From: Candidatus Cryptobacteroides faecipullorum
Lineage (GTDB): Bacteria; Bacteroidota; Bacteroidia; Bacteroidales; UBA932
Length of the DNA: 64,000 nucleotides
NCBI GenBank assembly: GCA_017694885.1
Contig: JADIMH010000015.1
Span: forward strand, 62,001-126,000
Direction: 5' to 3'
Positions within the stretch are counted from its first letter, which is position 1. Every line of letters starts with the position of its first letter. The notes beneath the pieces were generated by a model, which saw only the letters and a list, made by a program, of their open reading frames with translations, was not told where the DNA came from and did not search any database. This document shows, piece by piece, positions 53,561 through 62,332 of this stretch. Made by a program: the position numbers and the translations under genes.

Positions 53561-54340
53561 ATGGGTGAATTCAGATTCAAACGTTTCACTGTGAAAAATG
53601 AGCGTTCTGCCATGAAAGTGAATACCGACGGGGTGCTCCTCGGTGCTTTGATGACTTTGGATAGAACCGACCGGAATCTGCTGGATGTCGGTACGGGTAC
53701 CGGAACTATAGCATTGATGGCGGCACAGCGGCTTTCGGACATGCCCGATGCCGGAACTTCTTTCAGGATCGGAGCTATCGATATCGACGGGCCGTCGGCA
53801 TTTGAAGCGGCTGAAAATTTCGCCCGGTCTCCATGGTCCTCGATGCTCGCCGCCGATAATCTCTCTTTGTCTGCCTTTTCGGAACGGATGGAGGTCTCCT
53901 GCCGTGAAATGCGGGAAAAAGACGGCAATGCCGGAGATCCTTCAGCCTTCGACCTGGTTTTCTCAAACCCTCCGTATTTCGAAAGCGAATTGAAGTCACC
54001 TGATTCCCGGCGCAGGGAGGCCAGGCATTCTGAAAGCATGTCATACAGGGAGATCCTGCATTTCTCGGCCAGGTGGCTGTCACCATGCGGCAGATGTTCC
54101 ATGATACTTCCGTCCGAGACAGAGACGGATCTTTGCAGATATGCAAGGATGTGCGGTCTCTTTCCCTTCAGAATCGTCCGTATCAGGACAGTTCCGTCAA
54201 AGCCTCCCCGCAGGGCAGTCGTCGAATTTTCAAGGACAAGATGCGGAGAAATAGCGGAGGAACTGGTAACCATACAGGAACAAGGCCGGTATACCGAACG
54301 GTACACCGACCTCATGTCTCCGTTTTATCTTAAGGTTTAG
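53561..54340 (+). CDS. trmN6: tRNA1(Val) A37 N6-methyltransferase
   Basis: 259 residues. FRFKRFTVKNERSAMKVNTD at the start, the SAM loop LLDVGTGTGTIALMAAQRL and the catalytic NPPY (LVFSNPPYFES) identify the TrmN6/YfiC family, which methylates A37 of tRNA-Val. It is probably cotranscribed with the lolD-like gene. It converges on the Spy-like gene, with a 6-base gap between stops. Confidence 0.9.
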   Translation: MGEFRFKRFTVKNERSAMKVNTDGVLLGALMTLDRTDRNLLDVGTGTGTIALMAAQRLSDMPDAGTSFRIGAIDIDGPSAFEAAENFARSPWSSMLAADNLSLSAFSERMEVSCREMREKDGNAGDPSAFDLVFSNPPYFESELKSPDSRRREARHSESMSYREILHFSARWLSPCGRCSMILPSETETDLCRYARMCGLFPFRIVRIRTVPSKPPRRAVVEFSRTRCGEIAEELVTIQEQGRYTERYTDLMSPFYLKV

Positions 54341-54346
54341 ATCCCA

Positions 54347-54820
54347 TTATTGTCTCCCGTGATGGAGTTTTTGGATCTGCTGCCTTCTGAAACGTTCTTC
54401 GCCTATGTAAAGTTTTGCTACCTTTTCTACGGGAAGCACTTTCTTGAATTTGTCGGAACAGGCTTCATCTGTCCTGTCGCGCTCTCGGATGGCGTCAAGA
54501 TACTTGTCAAGCAGGGCCGGAATGTCTTTTGTCCGGTTGGCGTCTACAGCCTCTTCAAGTTCCCTGTAGGCTTTCATTACCGCGAACTGGGCCTTGCCCC
54601 GCTCATCCCAATTCTGGTTGTATACAGGCCAGAATGCCTGTGCCTCTTCCGGAGAAAGTCCTATGGCATTGGTGAGAAACGCTATTTTTTCGCTCATTAT
54701 GCGTTCTCTCCACTCTTTTCCTTTATCATCTGGGCAGTCAGCCGCCATAGATATGGAAATAAGGGATAAAAGTATTGTGCCTGCTATAAATCTGATGAAA
54801 TTATTCATAATCTGTTTCAT
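54347..54820 (-). CDS. Periplasmic Spy/CpxP-like protein
   Basis: 157 residues. A signal peptide (FIRFIAGTILLSLISISMAA) is followed by an all-helical, charged domain with the LTxxQ-like segment IGLSPEEAQAFWPVYNQNWD. Spy/CpxP proteins act as periplasmic chaperones or stress sensors. It overlaps the 3' end of the probable anti-sigma gene (20 bases from this start, 8 bases if ATG 54808 is used), so it is part of the sigma-factor operon. Confidence 0.78.
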   Translation of the reverse strand: MKQIMNNFIRFIAGTILLSLISISMAADCPDDKGKEWRERIMSEKIAFLTNAIGLSPEEAQAFWPVYNQNWDERGKAQFAVMKAYRELEEAVDANRTKDIPALLDKYLDAIRERDRTDEACSDKFKKVLPVEKVAKLYIGEERFRRQQIQKLHHGRQ

Positions 54821-55229
54821 TTAATAATTCAACGGGAGTTCCTGAATATATGAGGTAATCTATGATGTCCTCCTCTGATGGTCCGGTATCTGCAATGTAT
54901 ACGTAACTGTCTGAGTCATACAGGATATCTGTATCATTAGGCATCATTTCCGTATAGAAGAACGATTCATTGATCATTCGCTCTTCAGCACGGGAATCGG
55001 AAATGTTTCCGGAAAGGGAAACGCCGCCCATGACAACTGCTGCCGCCATTGCAGCAGCCGCAGCAGCCTGCAGTATTCTGTATGTGATGGATTTTCTTGC
55101 GGACAGAACCGGATTGGCGGCTGGTGCGCCAATCCTTTCCATTACCTGCCTTTGCATATTGTCAAAATAGCCGTCAGGTACGGAGAATGGCATTTCCTTC
55201 AGCTTTTTTTCAGATTCTAGAATATCCAT
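54801..55229 (-). CDS. Probable membrane anti-sigma factor
   Basis: 142 residues. A cytoplasmic N-terminal part (LKEMPFSVPDGYFDNMQRQV) is followed by a single Ala-rich membrane helix (about residues 50-72) and an acidic periplasmic tail (DTDILYDSDSYVYIADTGPS). This layout, directly after an ECF sigma gene and before a Spy-like gene, is typical of Bacteroidota anti-sigma proteins. There is no recognised zinc anti-sigma motif, so the role is inferred from position and topology. Confidence 0.65.
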   Translation of the reverse strand: MDILESEKKLKEMPFSVPDGYFDNMQRQVMERIGAPAANPVLSARKSITYRILQAAAAAAMAAAVVMGGVSLSGNISDSRAEERMINESFFYTEMMPNDTDILYDSDSYVYIADTGPSEEDIIDYLIYSGTPVELLNETDYE

Positions 55230-55274
55230 AGTGTTGTTATAATTCGACTGTTAGACACAGGTGTACGGTAAAGG

Positions 55275-55814
55275 TTAAAAAATTTTTTCAAGTTCTGTTT
55301 TTATTTTATTGTAGGCATGGTGGTAAGAAGCTTTCAATGATCCTGTCGTTATGCCTGTTATTTCGGATATTTCTTCATATTTCATTTCATCGAAATAACG
55401 GAGATTGAATACCAGACGCTGTTTCGGCGGGAGTTTCTGGATGGCTTTATGCAGCCGGCGCTGGATTGCATCTCCGTTGAAATACGGGTCGGAGTCTATT
55501 TTTCTCTCCATATCGCTGCGGATATCTTCGAAAGATATCATTGCCCTGACTTTCTTTTTCCGGAGAAAATTCAGCGCTTCATTGGTGGCTATGCGGTATA
55601 TCCAAGTAAAAAGCTGCGCATCCTCCCTGAAAGAAGGAAGCGCAGCCCAGATCTTCGAGAATGTGTCCTGAAGGAGATCATCGGTATCTTCGTGCGAGCA
55701 TGTGAACCGGCGGATATGCCAGTAAAGCCGTTCCCTGTAGGTTGAAACAATAGCTTCGAAGGCCCGTTCCGTCGCGCCGCTACGGTAAAGCCGCATGATT
55801 TCACGATCGGACAT
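55275..55814 (-). CDS. ECF-type RNA polymerase sigma factor
   Basis: 179 residues. Region 2 (HEDTDDLLQDTFSKIWAAL, WIYRIATNEALNFLRKKK) and region 4 (IQKLPPKQRLVFNLRYFDEM, then YEEISEITGITTGSLKASYH) are complete, with no C-terminal extension. It should direct polymerase to envelope-stress or similar genes. It starts 8 bases after the transketolase C-subunit stop, with no promoter box between, so its basal expression may depend on transketolase transcription. Confidence 0.92.
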   Translation of the reverse strand: MSDREIMRLYRSGATERAFEAIVSTYRERLYWHIRRFTCSHEDTDDLLQDTFSKIWAALPSFREDAQLFTWIYRIATNEALNFLRKKKVRAMISFEDIRSDMERKIDSDPYFNGDAIQRRLHKAIQKLPPKQRLVFNLRYFDEMKYEEISEITGITTGSLKASYHHAYNKIKTELEKIF

Positions 55815-55822
55815 TCCAGTCT

Positions 55823-56776
55823 TTATTTTTTGCTTATGGCTCTTTTTGCGGCAAGTACGATATGTTCGGCATCCAGCCCGTAAGCCGCCATAAGTTCAGA
55901 AGGTGTGCCGCTCTGGCCGAATTTGTCCTCTCCGTTGATGAATTCCATATGGGTAGGGCAGCCTTCAGCGAGTACTCCGGCCACAAGTTCCCCCAGACCT
56001 CCAGGCATGTTGTGCTCTTCGGCACATACGACAGCCCTTGTTTTGGCGGCGGATTTGACAATGGCTTCTTTATCGATAGGCTTTATCGTGGCTATGTCTA
56101 TTACTTCAGCAGAAATGCCTTCCTCGTCAAGCGCTTCGGCAGCCTTGACCGCTTCCCATACCAGATGACCTGTAGCGATCAGGGTTACATCGGAGCCTTC
56201 GTTCATGATGACGGCCTTGCCGATTTCGAATTTCCAGTCTGCAGGAGTGAAATTCGGTACTGCCGGGCGTCCGAACCTGAGGTAAACAGGTCCGGAATAT
56301 TCGGCTGCAGCGATGGTGGCAGCCTTTGTCTGGTTGAAGTCACAAGGATTGATCACCACCATTCCAGGCAATGCCCTCATGAGGGCGATGTCTTCCATGG
56401 TCTGATGGGTGGCTCCGTCTTCACCGAGGGTGATGCCGGAGTGCGATGCTGCAATCTTCACGTTGGTCCTGCCGTAAGCCACTTCCTGGCGGATCTGGTC
56501 ATATACCCTGCCTGTGACGAATTCGGCGAATGAGCCGGCAAATACGGTCTTTCCTGTAATGGCCATTCCGGCAGCGACTCCGATCATATTGGCTTCGGCT
56601 ATGCCGCACTGGAAAAACCTTTCGGGAAAGGCCTTGAAGAATTTGTCCATTTTTACGGAACTGGCCAGATCGGCGGCCAGTCCTATTATGTCAGGATTTT
56701 TCACAGCCGCCTCATATAGTCCTTCTCCGAAGCCGCTGCGTGTGTCTTTCTTGCCTGTATCAGTGTATTTTTTCAT
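55823..56776 (-). CDS. Transketolase, C-terminal subunit
   Basis: 317 residues, covering the pyrimidine-binding and C-terminal domains of transketolase. Seen are GLAADLASSVKMDKF, FQCGIAEANMIGVAAGMAIT (with the TPP-activating Glu), SGITLGEDGATHQTMEDIAL and the C-terminal EEHNMPGGLGELVAGVLAEG. It works with the N-terminal subunit encoded just upstream as a split transketolase in the non-oxidative pentose phosphate pathway. The gap to the upstream subunit is 24 bases. Confidence 0.93.
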   Translation of the reverse strand: MKKYTDTGKKDTRSGFGEGLYEAAVKNPDIIGLAADLASSVKMDKFFKAFPERFFQCGIAEANMIGVAAGMAITGKTVFAGSFAEFVTGRVYDQIRQEVAYGRTNVKIAASHSGITLGEDGATHQTMEDIALMRALPGMVVINPCDFNQTKAATIAAAEYSGPVYLRFGRPAVPNFTPADWKFEIGKAVIMNEGSDVTLIATGHLVWEAVKAAEALDEEGISAEVIDIATIKPIDKEAIVKSAAKTRAVVCAEEHNMPGGLGELVAGVLAEGCPTHMEFINGEDKFGQSGTPSELMAAYGLDAEHIVLAAKRAISKK

Positions 56777-56800
56777 TTCCGTTTCGATTTGGGGGTTGGA

Positions 56801-57649
56801 TTAATAGTCTCCGAGCGTTTCTTCGAGCTGGGACAATGCCTTTTCGGCCAGCTCGGCTGACGGAGCTTTTCCGTGCCATTCGTTCGTGCCGGCCATGAAA
56901 TCCACACCATGTCCCATATCGCTGTGCATCAGGATTATTACCGGTTTGCCTTTACCGGTCCGGCTTTTTGCTTCCGCATATGCGGAGAGAATGGAGCCGA
57001 AATCATGTCCGTCGCATGAGATGACTTCCCATCCGAATATTCTCCATTTGGCATCCAGATCTCCCAGGCCTGCGACATTGTCTACGGTTCCGTCGATCTG
57101 CTGCATGTTCCAGTCGATTATGCCGATCAGGTTGTCTATTTTCTGATGGGAGCAGAACATTGCAGCTTCCCAGATCTGGCCTTCTTCACACTCTCCGTCT
57201 CCCATCAGGACGTAAGTGAGGTTCCCGTCATAGTCAAGTTTTTTTGAAAGGGCTGTACCTGCGGCTACCGAAAGTCCCTGTCCGAGTGATCCGGACGGCT
57301 GGAAGACTCCCGGAAGTCCTGTGTCTATGGATGGATGTCCCTGTAGCCTGGTCCCGAATTTTCTGAACGTTGCGAGTTCCTTTACCGGGAAATAGCCGGC
57401 TCTTGCGAGCAGTGAATAGTAAACAGGCGAGAGGTGGCCTGCCGAAAGGATAAATACATCCTGTCCTTTCCCGCTGCGGGTCCAGGTTGCAGGATCATGT
57501 TTCATCACTCCTCCGAAATAAAGTGCAGTTAGGAAATCTGTGCTGCTCATCGAGCCGCCCGGATGTCCGGATTTGGCTCCGGAGACCATTCTGATAATAT
57601 CCCTTCTGACCTGAGAGGAGATTTTTTTCAGTTCATCAATCGAGACCAT
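56801..57649 (-). CDS. Transketolase, N-terminal subunit
   Basis: 282 residues, the TPP pyrophosphate-binding domain. Seen are GHPGGSMSSTDFLTALYFGG, GSLGQGLSVAAGTALSKKLD, and the TPP/metal motif GDGECEEGQIWEAAMFCSHQ followed by IIDWNMQQIDG. It is the first gene of the split transketolase pair, with a TATTTTTG box upstream. An alternative is a 1-deoxyxylulose synthase relative, but the domain split and motifs fit transketolase better. Confidence 0.93.
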   Translation of the reverse strand: MVSIDELKKISSQVRRDIIRMVSGAKSGHPGGSMSSTDFLTALYFGGVMKHDPATWTRSGKGQDVFILSAGHLSPVYYSLLARAGYFPVKELATFRKFGTRLQGHPSIDTGLPGVFQPSGSLGQGLSVAAGTALSKKLDYDGNLTYVLMGDGECEEGQIWEAAMFCSHQKIDNLIGIIDWNMQQIDGTVDNVAGLGDLDAKWRIFGWEVISCDGHDFGSILSAYAEAKSRTGKGKPVIILMHSDMGHGVDFMAGTNEWHGKAPSAELAEKALSQLEETLGDY

Positions 57650-57674
57650 TTTTATATCAGGTATTACTTTCGCG

Positions 57675-57682
57675 CAAAAATA
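57675..57682 (-). promoter_or_regulatory. -7 box of the transketolase/ECF group
   Basis: The minus strand reads TATTTTTG, an exact match to TAnnTTTG, 25 bases before the ATG at 57649. Confidence 0.5.
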
Positions 57683-57760
57683 ACATATTTTAACTAAAAA
57701 TATCCTATATCCGATACAATCTGTTATGAAATTGGATTCAATTCAAATTGGACAAGTTCA

Positions 57761-57792
57761 TTTGCATTGCTCTCGGCTTCTCACTATATTTG
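57761..57792 (+). promoter_or_regulatory. lepA promoter
   Basis: TTTG (57761-57764), a 20-base spacer and TATATTTG (57785-57792) match the Bacteroidota consensus exactly at both boxes, 21 bases before the lepA ATG. Confidence 0.8.
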
Positions 57793-57813
57793 CCGGGATA
57801 TTAGGATTATAAG

Positions 57814-59601
57814 ATGAAATATACCAGGAACTTTTGCATTATAGCGCATATCGACCACGGGAAAAGCACGCTGGCGGACAGGATGATCGAACTGACGCAT
57901 ACTCTCAACAGCAGGGACATGGAGGCGCAGGTGCTGGATTCGATGGATCTTGAGAAGGAGAAAGGGATTACGATCAAGAGCCATGCAATCCAGATGGACT
58001 ATAATTATAAAGGTGAAAAATACACTCTCAACCTTATCGACACTCCGGGACATGTGGATTTTTCATATGAGGTGTCCAGGGCGATAGCTTCCTGTGAAGG
58101 AGCCTTGTTGGTTGTGGATGCGACGCAGGGAATCCAGGCCCAGACCATTTCCAACCTTTACCTCGCTATCGAGCATGACCTGGAGATAATCCCGGTGCTG
58201 AACAAGATCGATATGGATGCGGCTATGGTAGATGTTGTCACTGACCAGGTCGTGGATCTGCTCGGGTGCAAGCCTGAAGATGTGCTCTGCGCATCGGGAA
58301 AGACAGGGGAAGGCGTACCTGCCATCCTGGATGCGATAGTGGAAAGGATTCCTGCTCCGACGGGTGACCCGGACGCTCCTCTGCAGGCATTGATTTTCGA
58401 TTCTGTATTCAATTCTTTCAGAGGAATCATCGCATATTTCAAAGTGGAAAACGGTTCCATACATACCGGTGACAAGGTGAAATTCTTCAATACCGGCAAG
58501 GAATACGAGGCAGACGAGATCGGAGTCCTCAAGATGAGGATGGATCCCCGGGACGAGATCCCGTGCGGCAGTGTCGGCTATATAATATCGGGTATAAAGA
58601 CGGCTTCCGAGGTAAAGGTCGGTGATACCATTACCCATGTCGACAGGCCGTGCAAGGAAGCGATCGCCGGTTTCGAGGAAGTCAAGCCGATGCTTTTCGC
58701 CGGAGTCTATCCGGTCGAGACCGACCAATATGAAGAGCTTCGCTCCTCTATAGAAAAGCTCCAGCTGAATGACGCCTCGCTTGTGTTCGAACCGGAATCT
58801 TCTCTTGCGCTCGGTTTCGGATTCCGGTGCGGGTTTCTCGGACTTCTGCATTTGGAGATAGTCCAGGAAAGGCTTTACAGGGAGTTCGGCATGGATGTCA
58901 TAACTACAGTCCCGAACGTTTCATATAAAGTCTATACCACCCAGGGGGCCGTGGTCGATGTGCATAACCCTTCCGGTCTTCCGGCCCCTACCCTCATAGA
59001 CAGGATCGAAGAGCCGTATATCAGGGCTCAGGTGATTTCGAAGGCCGAGTTCTACGGTCCGATAATGAAACTCTGTCTGGATAAACGCGGAGTTCTTGTA
59101 AATCAGCATTATATCACATCCGACAGACTGGAACTCACTTACGAGATGCCTCTTTCCGAGATCGTCTTTGATTTCTATGACAAGCTTAAATCCATATCAA
59201 AAGGCTATGCTTCCTTTGACTATCACATCATAGGATTCCGTCCTGCAAAACTCGTCAAGCTTGACATCCTTCTTAACGGAGAGCCGGCGGACGCCCTTTC
59301 GTCTCTTATTCATCAGGATCATGCCTATGATTTCGGGCGCAAGATATGCGAAAAGCTTAAGGAACTGATTCCGCGCCAGCAGTTCGATATCGCGATACAG
59401 GCTGCTATAGGGGCGAAGATCATAGCCCGCGAAACGGTCAAGGCAGTCCGCAAGGACGTGACGGCAAAATGCTATGGCGGTGACATTACCAGAAAACGCA
59501 AATTGCTTGAAAAACAGAAGCAAGGTAAAAAGCGAATGCGCCAGATAGGAACCGTAGAGGTCCCTCAAAGTGCATTTATGGCTGTTTTGAAGTTGGATTA
59601 G
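57814..59601 (+). CDS. lepA: Translation elongation factor 4
   Basis: 595 residues, full family length. The G domain is complete ([38 protein letters not shown]), followed by domains II-IV and the LepA-specific C-terminal domain ([31 protein letters not shown]). It is a ribosome-binding GTPase that helps when translation or ribosome assembly is impaired. It has a strong promoter and is followed 14 bases later by a GT2 gene. Confidence 0.96.
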   Translation: MKYTRNFCIIAHIDHGKSTLADRMIELTHTLNSRDMEAQVLDSMDLEKEKGITIKSHAIQMDYNYKGEKYTLNLIDTPGHVDFSYEVSRAIASCEGALLVVDATQGIQAQTISNLYLAIEHDLEIIPVLNKIDMDAAMVDVVTDQVVDLLGCKPEDVLCASGKTGEGVPAILDAIVERIPAPTGDPDAPLQALIFDSVFNSFRGIIAYFKVENGSIHTGDKVKFFNTGKEYEADEIGVLKMRMDPRDEIPCGSVGYIISGIKTASEVKVGDTITHVDRPCKEAIAGFEEVKPMLFAGVYPVETDQYEELRSSIEKLQLNDASLVFEPESSLALGFGFRCGFLGLLHLEIVQERLYREFGMDVITTVPNVSYKVYTTQGAVVDVHNPSGLPAPTLIDRIEEPYIRAQVISKAEFYGPIMKLCLDKRGVLVNQHYITSDRLELTYEMPLSEIVFDFYDKLKSISKGYASFDYHIIGFRPAKLVKLDILLNGEPADALSSLIHQDHAYDFGRKICEKLKELIPRQQFDIAIQAAIGAKIIARETVKAVRKDVTAKCYGGDITRKRKLLEKQKQGKKRMRQIGTVEVPQSAFMAVLKLD

Positions 59602-59615
59602 GATAAATTCGCTAT

Positions 59616-60452
59616 ATGGACCAGAAGACGGTAGCTGTTCTGATGACTGTCCATAACAGAAAGGAAAAAACGCTCGGATGCCTTTCCCTTCTGTTCGACC
59701 AGATCAATTCGCTGTCAAGAGACGGCAAGTGCCGGTTTTCAGTGTATATGACTGATGATGGCTCCACGGACGGGACTTCGGATGCGGTGAGTGAAAACTT
59801 TCCTGAGGTCCGCATAATACATGGCGGCGGAAATCTTTATTGGAACCGCGGCATGTGTGCCGCCTGGGATGAGGCGGCGAAGACCTCCCCTGACTTTTAT
59901 CTCTGGCTGAACGATGATACTATGATCATGCCGGGAGCCATTGCCGTTCTGCTCGAAAATTCCACATATCTCGGGCACAGGGCGATCATTGCCGGTACGG
60001 CACAGGACAAGGAAGGAAAACTCTCCTATGGAGGAAGAACCAGATTCGGTCGGATAGTGACTCCGGACCCTATGATACCGGAAGCATGCGACATTTTCAA
60101 TGGGAATCTTGTCCTTGTGCCGGATTACGTTTACAGGAGGCTCGGGACGCTCGATCGTGTCTATTCGCACAGTTTCGGGGATTTCGACTATGGCGTCAGG
60201 GCTGCAAGGAAAGGCCTGACTGCCGTAGTGGCGCCTGGAATCCTTGCGGAATGCGGCCGTAACGGTCAGGTCCCCAAGTGGAGGCGGCCTGAAGTTCCCT
60301 TAAAGGCCAGGTATGCGGCTATAATGAGTCCGAAAGGGCGGCCTTTCAAAGAACAGTTCATATATGACTTCAGGGCCTTCGGCCCGTTTCAGGCGATATT
60401 GCATTTCCTGTCCCTTAACCTGAAAGTGCTGTTCCCGGTATCTTATAAATAA
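59616..60452 (+). CDS. Family 2 glycosyltransferase
   Basis: 278 residues, cytoplasmic, GT-A fold. The N-terminal AVLMTVHNRKEKTLGCL, the first nucleotide acidic site (YMTDDGSTDGTSDAV) and the metal DxD-type motif (YLWLNDDTMIMPGAI) are present, with a later SHSFGDFDYGVRAARKG as in rhamnosyl-type GT2 enzymes. It adds a sugar to a cell-surface glycan or lipid, but no other glycan genes are nearby. It is probably cotranscribed with lepA and is followed by a strong hairpin. Confidence 0.88.
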   Translation: MDQKTVAVLMTVHNRKEKTLGCLSLLFDQINSLSRDGKCRFSVYMTDDGSTDGTSDAVSENFPEVRIIHGGGNLYWNRGMCAAWDEAAKTSPDFYLWLNDDTMIMPGAIAVLLENSTYLGHRAIIAGTAQDKEGKLSYGGRTRFGRIVTPDPMIPEACDIFNGNLVLVPDYVYRRLGTLDRVYSHSFGDFDYGVRAARKGLTAVVAPGILAECGRNGQVPKWRRPEVPLKARYAAIMSPKGRPFKEQFIYDFRAFGPFQAILHFLSLNLKVLFPVSYK

Positions 60453-60482
60453 AATGGGGTACCTGTCGCAGGTACCCCATTT
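60452..60482 (+). terminator. Hairpin after the GT2 gene
   Basis: Perfect 14-base arms (60452-60465 with 60469-60482) and a 3-base loop begin at the last base of the GT2 stop codon. The U-run is only three bases, so termination may be partial. Confidence 0.65.
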
Positions 60483-60646
60483 CAAAATCCTGTTTAAGGA
60501 TTCTACAGATTTTGCTCTCTGTAGATAGAGACGAATAAGATTCTTAACCGGTGACAAAGGTCGCCAGCAGAACAGTAATCCGGGTTGTTTATTTTGTTGT
60601 TTTAGTTGTTGTTTTAGTTGTTGTAGGTTGTTTAAACAGGTGTTTT
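60483..60646 (+). other. Structured leader region before menA
   Basis: This 164-base gap has no gene. It contains small hairpins (60486-60490 with 60498-60502, and TCTACAG 60502-60508 with 60519-60525), then a GT-rich tract with a 12-base tandem repeat. No TAnnTTTG box is seen. A GTG-initiated extension of menA through this region would add a Val-rich hydrophobic peptide but does not resemble MenA proteins. Confidence 0.4.
60596..60626 (+). repeat. 12-base tandem repeat upstream of menA
   Basis: The unit GTTGTTTTAGTT occurs twice in full (60596-60607, 60608-60619) and once in part (60620-60626). It ends 20 bases before the menA ATG, close enough to affect translation if the copy number varies. 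Confidence 0.7.
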
Positions 60647-61558
60647 ATGAATAAGCTGTCTTCTTGTATCACGGCAATGAGACTAAGGACCCTGCCTCTT
60701 TCTTTGGCTGGAGTGTCCTTAGGGCTGATGCTTGCGGCATCCGATTATATTATCCGCCCGTGGGTGGCATTTTTCACTCTTCTTACGACGGTTTTCCTGC
60801 AGATCCTTTCCAACGTGTCGAATGAACTCGGGGATTATCTTCACGGAACGGACCGGGAGGCCGACCGGCAGGGGCCGGCCTATACTCTTTCAAAGGGCCT
60901 GTTGACCGAGAAAGACTTCAAGGTGATGATATGGATCTATATCGTGCTGTGTGTGGCAAGCGGACTGGCGATGATATGGTTCTCTTTCGGGACATTTTTC
61001 GATTTCGGTGTTGTCATCGTGGCATTGATGGGAATACTGGCCATTTCAGGGGCGGTCAAATACACTCTTGGCCGTAATCCTTACGGATATAGAGGTTTGG
61101 GGGATCTGTACGTCTTTATGTTTTTCGGGATAGTTTCAGTATTGGGGGCCTACTTCGTAGCTACCCATGAGATCAGGACATGGATTCTGGTCCTGCCGGC
61201 TGTGTCGATAGGATGTCTGAGTGTGGGTGTCTTGAATGTCAATAATATAAGGGATATCAAAAGCGATGCTCTGACCCGCAGGACCATACCGGTGCGGATA
61301 GGTGAGCGGAATGCCAAGATATACCATACGGTCCTGATCATCGCCGGCTGGGCCGCAATGCTGGTTTTTGCCTCTCTCAGGATGTTTGACTGGTGGCATT
61401 ATATTTTCGTAATTACCCTGCCGCTTTTTGTCCTGCATCTTGTCCAGGTATGGCATCGTTCCGGAAAGGACCTTGACCCGCAGCTTCCGCAGCTGGTCAT
61501 CTCCACATTCCTTTTCGCAATTCTTGCCGGCTTCGGTTTTATAGTGTATCTTTTATAA
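60647..61558 (+). CDS. menA: 1,4-dihydroxy-2-naphthoate polyprenyltransferase
   Basis: 303 residues from ATG 60647, eight to nine membrane segments. The prenyltransferase motif NELGDYLHGTDREADRQGP, with its Mg-binding aspartates, and the second motif NVNNIRDIKSDALTRR are present. It attaches the isoprenoid tail to DHNA to make demethylmenaquinone in the inner membrane. It converges on menG, which does the next step. The start was placed at the usual family N-terminus (MNKLSSCITAMRLRTLPLSL). Confidence 0.93.
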   Translation: MNKLSSCITAMRLRTLPLSLAGVSLGLMLAASDYIIRPWVAFFTLLTTVFLQILSNVSNELGDYLHGTDREADRQGPAYTLSKGLLTEKDFKVMIWIYIVLCVASGLAMIWFSFGTFFDFGVVIVALMGILAISGAVKYTLGRNPYGYRGLGDLYVFMFFGIVSVLGAYFVATHEIRTWILVLPAVSIGCLSVGVLNVNNIRDIKSDALTRRTIPVRIGERNAKIYHTVLIIAGWAAMLVFASLRMFDWWHYIFVITLPLFVLHLVQVWHRSGKDLDPQLPQLVISTFLFAILAGFGFIVYLL

Positions 61559-61584
61559 ATACGCTGCCTTGTGAACGGGAGGGA

Positions 61585-61603
61585 CCCGCCGCTCTGCGGT
61601 GGG
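61585..61603. terminator. Hairpin between menA and menG
   Basis: An 8-base stem (CCCGCCGC 61585-61592 with 61596-61603, one G-T pair) and 3-base loop lie in the 51-base gap between the convergent stops. T residues downstream are few and scattered. Confidence 0.5.
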
Positions 61604-61609
61604 AGGGAT

Positions 61610-62320
61610 TTACTTTTCAGGCTTATGGCCCGAGTACATCCTGCAGATGCCGAAAGTAAATGCTTTTGTCTTCACTTGTCCGTATCCGCAATTTTCCATC
61701 ATTCTTGCGAATTCCTTCGGTTTGGGGAATTTCAGCACGGAAGCCGGCAGGTACCTGTAAGCGGCTCTGTCTCCCGAGACCTTGCCTCCGATTGCCGGAA
61801 GGATATGCAGGAAATAGAGTTTATAGAAGAACCGGAGGACCGGGTTTGCAGGTACTGAGAGTTCAAGTATTACTGCCTTTCCGCCAGGCTTGAGTACCCT
61901 TAGCATCTCTGTGAGACCTTTTTCCAGATGTTCGAAATTCCGCACTCCGAAAGCCACGGATACCCTGTCGAAAGTCCCGTCTGAAAACCTCATCTGTTCA
62001 CAGTCACCCTGCTCCATGCTGATTTTGCCTTCAAGTCCTGCCTCGCGTACTTTTTCACGGCCGATTTTCATCATGCCTTCCGACAGGTCCAGTCCCGTGA
62101 TCCGGCTGCCGGAAGCTGCAGCCCGGGCGATGGCAATGGCGAAATCCCCGGTACCGCATGCTACGTCAAGTATGTTGAGGCAGTTGTCTCGACCTGTTAT
62201 TTCTTTAACCGCTTTTTTCCTCCATCCTTTGTCTATATCCAGGGAAAGGATATGGTTGAGCCTGTCGTAGTCAGGGGCTATGCTGTCGAACATTGTCCTA
62301 ATATTCTCTTTTTTCGGCAT
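61610..62320 (-). CDS. menG: Demethylmenaquinone methyltransferase
   Basis: 236 residues, UbiE/MenG family. IRTMFDSIAPDYDRLNHILS at the start, the SAM loop ILDVACGTGDFAIAIAR and RVSVAFGVRNFEHLEKGL are typical. It methylates demethylmenaquinone to menaquinone, the electron acceptor for complex I in this lineage. It follows the DUF3089 lipoprotein gene by 12 bases on the same strand. Confidence 0.94.
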   Translation of the reverse strand: MPKKENIRTMFDSIAPDYDRLNHILSLDIDKGWRKKAVKEITGRDNCLNILDVACGTGDFAIAIARAAASGSRITGLDLSEGMMKIGREKVREAGLEGKISMEQGDCEQMRFSDGTFDRVSVAFGVRNFEHLEKGLTEMLRVLKPGGKAVILELSVPANPVLRFFYKLYFLHILPAIGGKVSGDRAAYRYLPASVLKFPKPKEFARMMENCGYGQVKTKAFTFGICRMYSGHKPEK

Positions 62321-62332
62321 ATGCTTGCAGTT

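Noticed and set aside
60596..60626. CRISPR-like repeat
   Set aside because: The units are adjacent 12-base copies without spacers, and there are no cas genes in the window.
60551..60646. GTG-initiated N-terminal extension of menA
   Set aside because: It is encoded by the tandem repeat tract, giving a Val-rich peptide unlike MenA; ATG 60647 gives the normal start.
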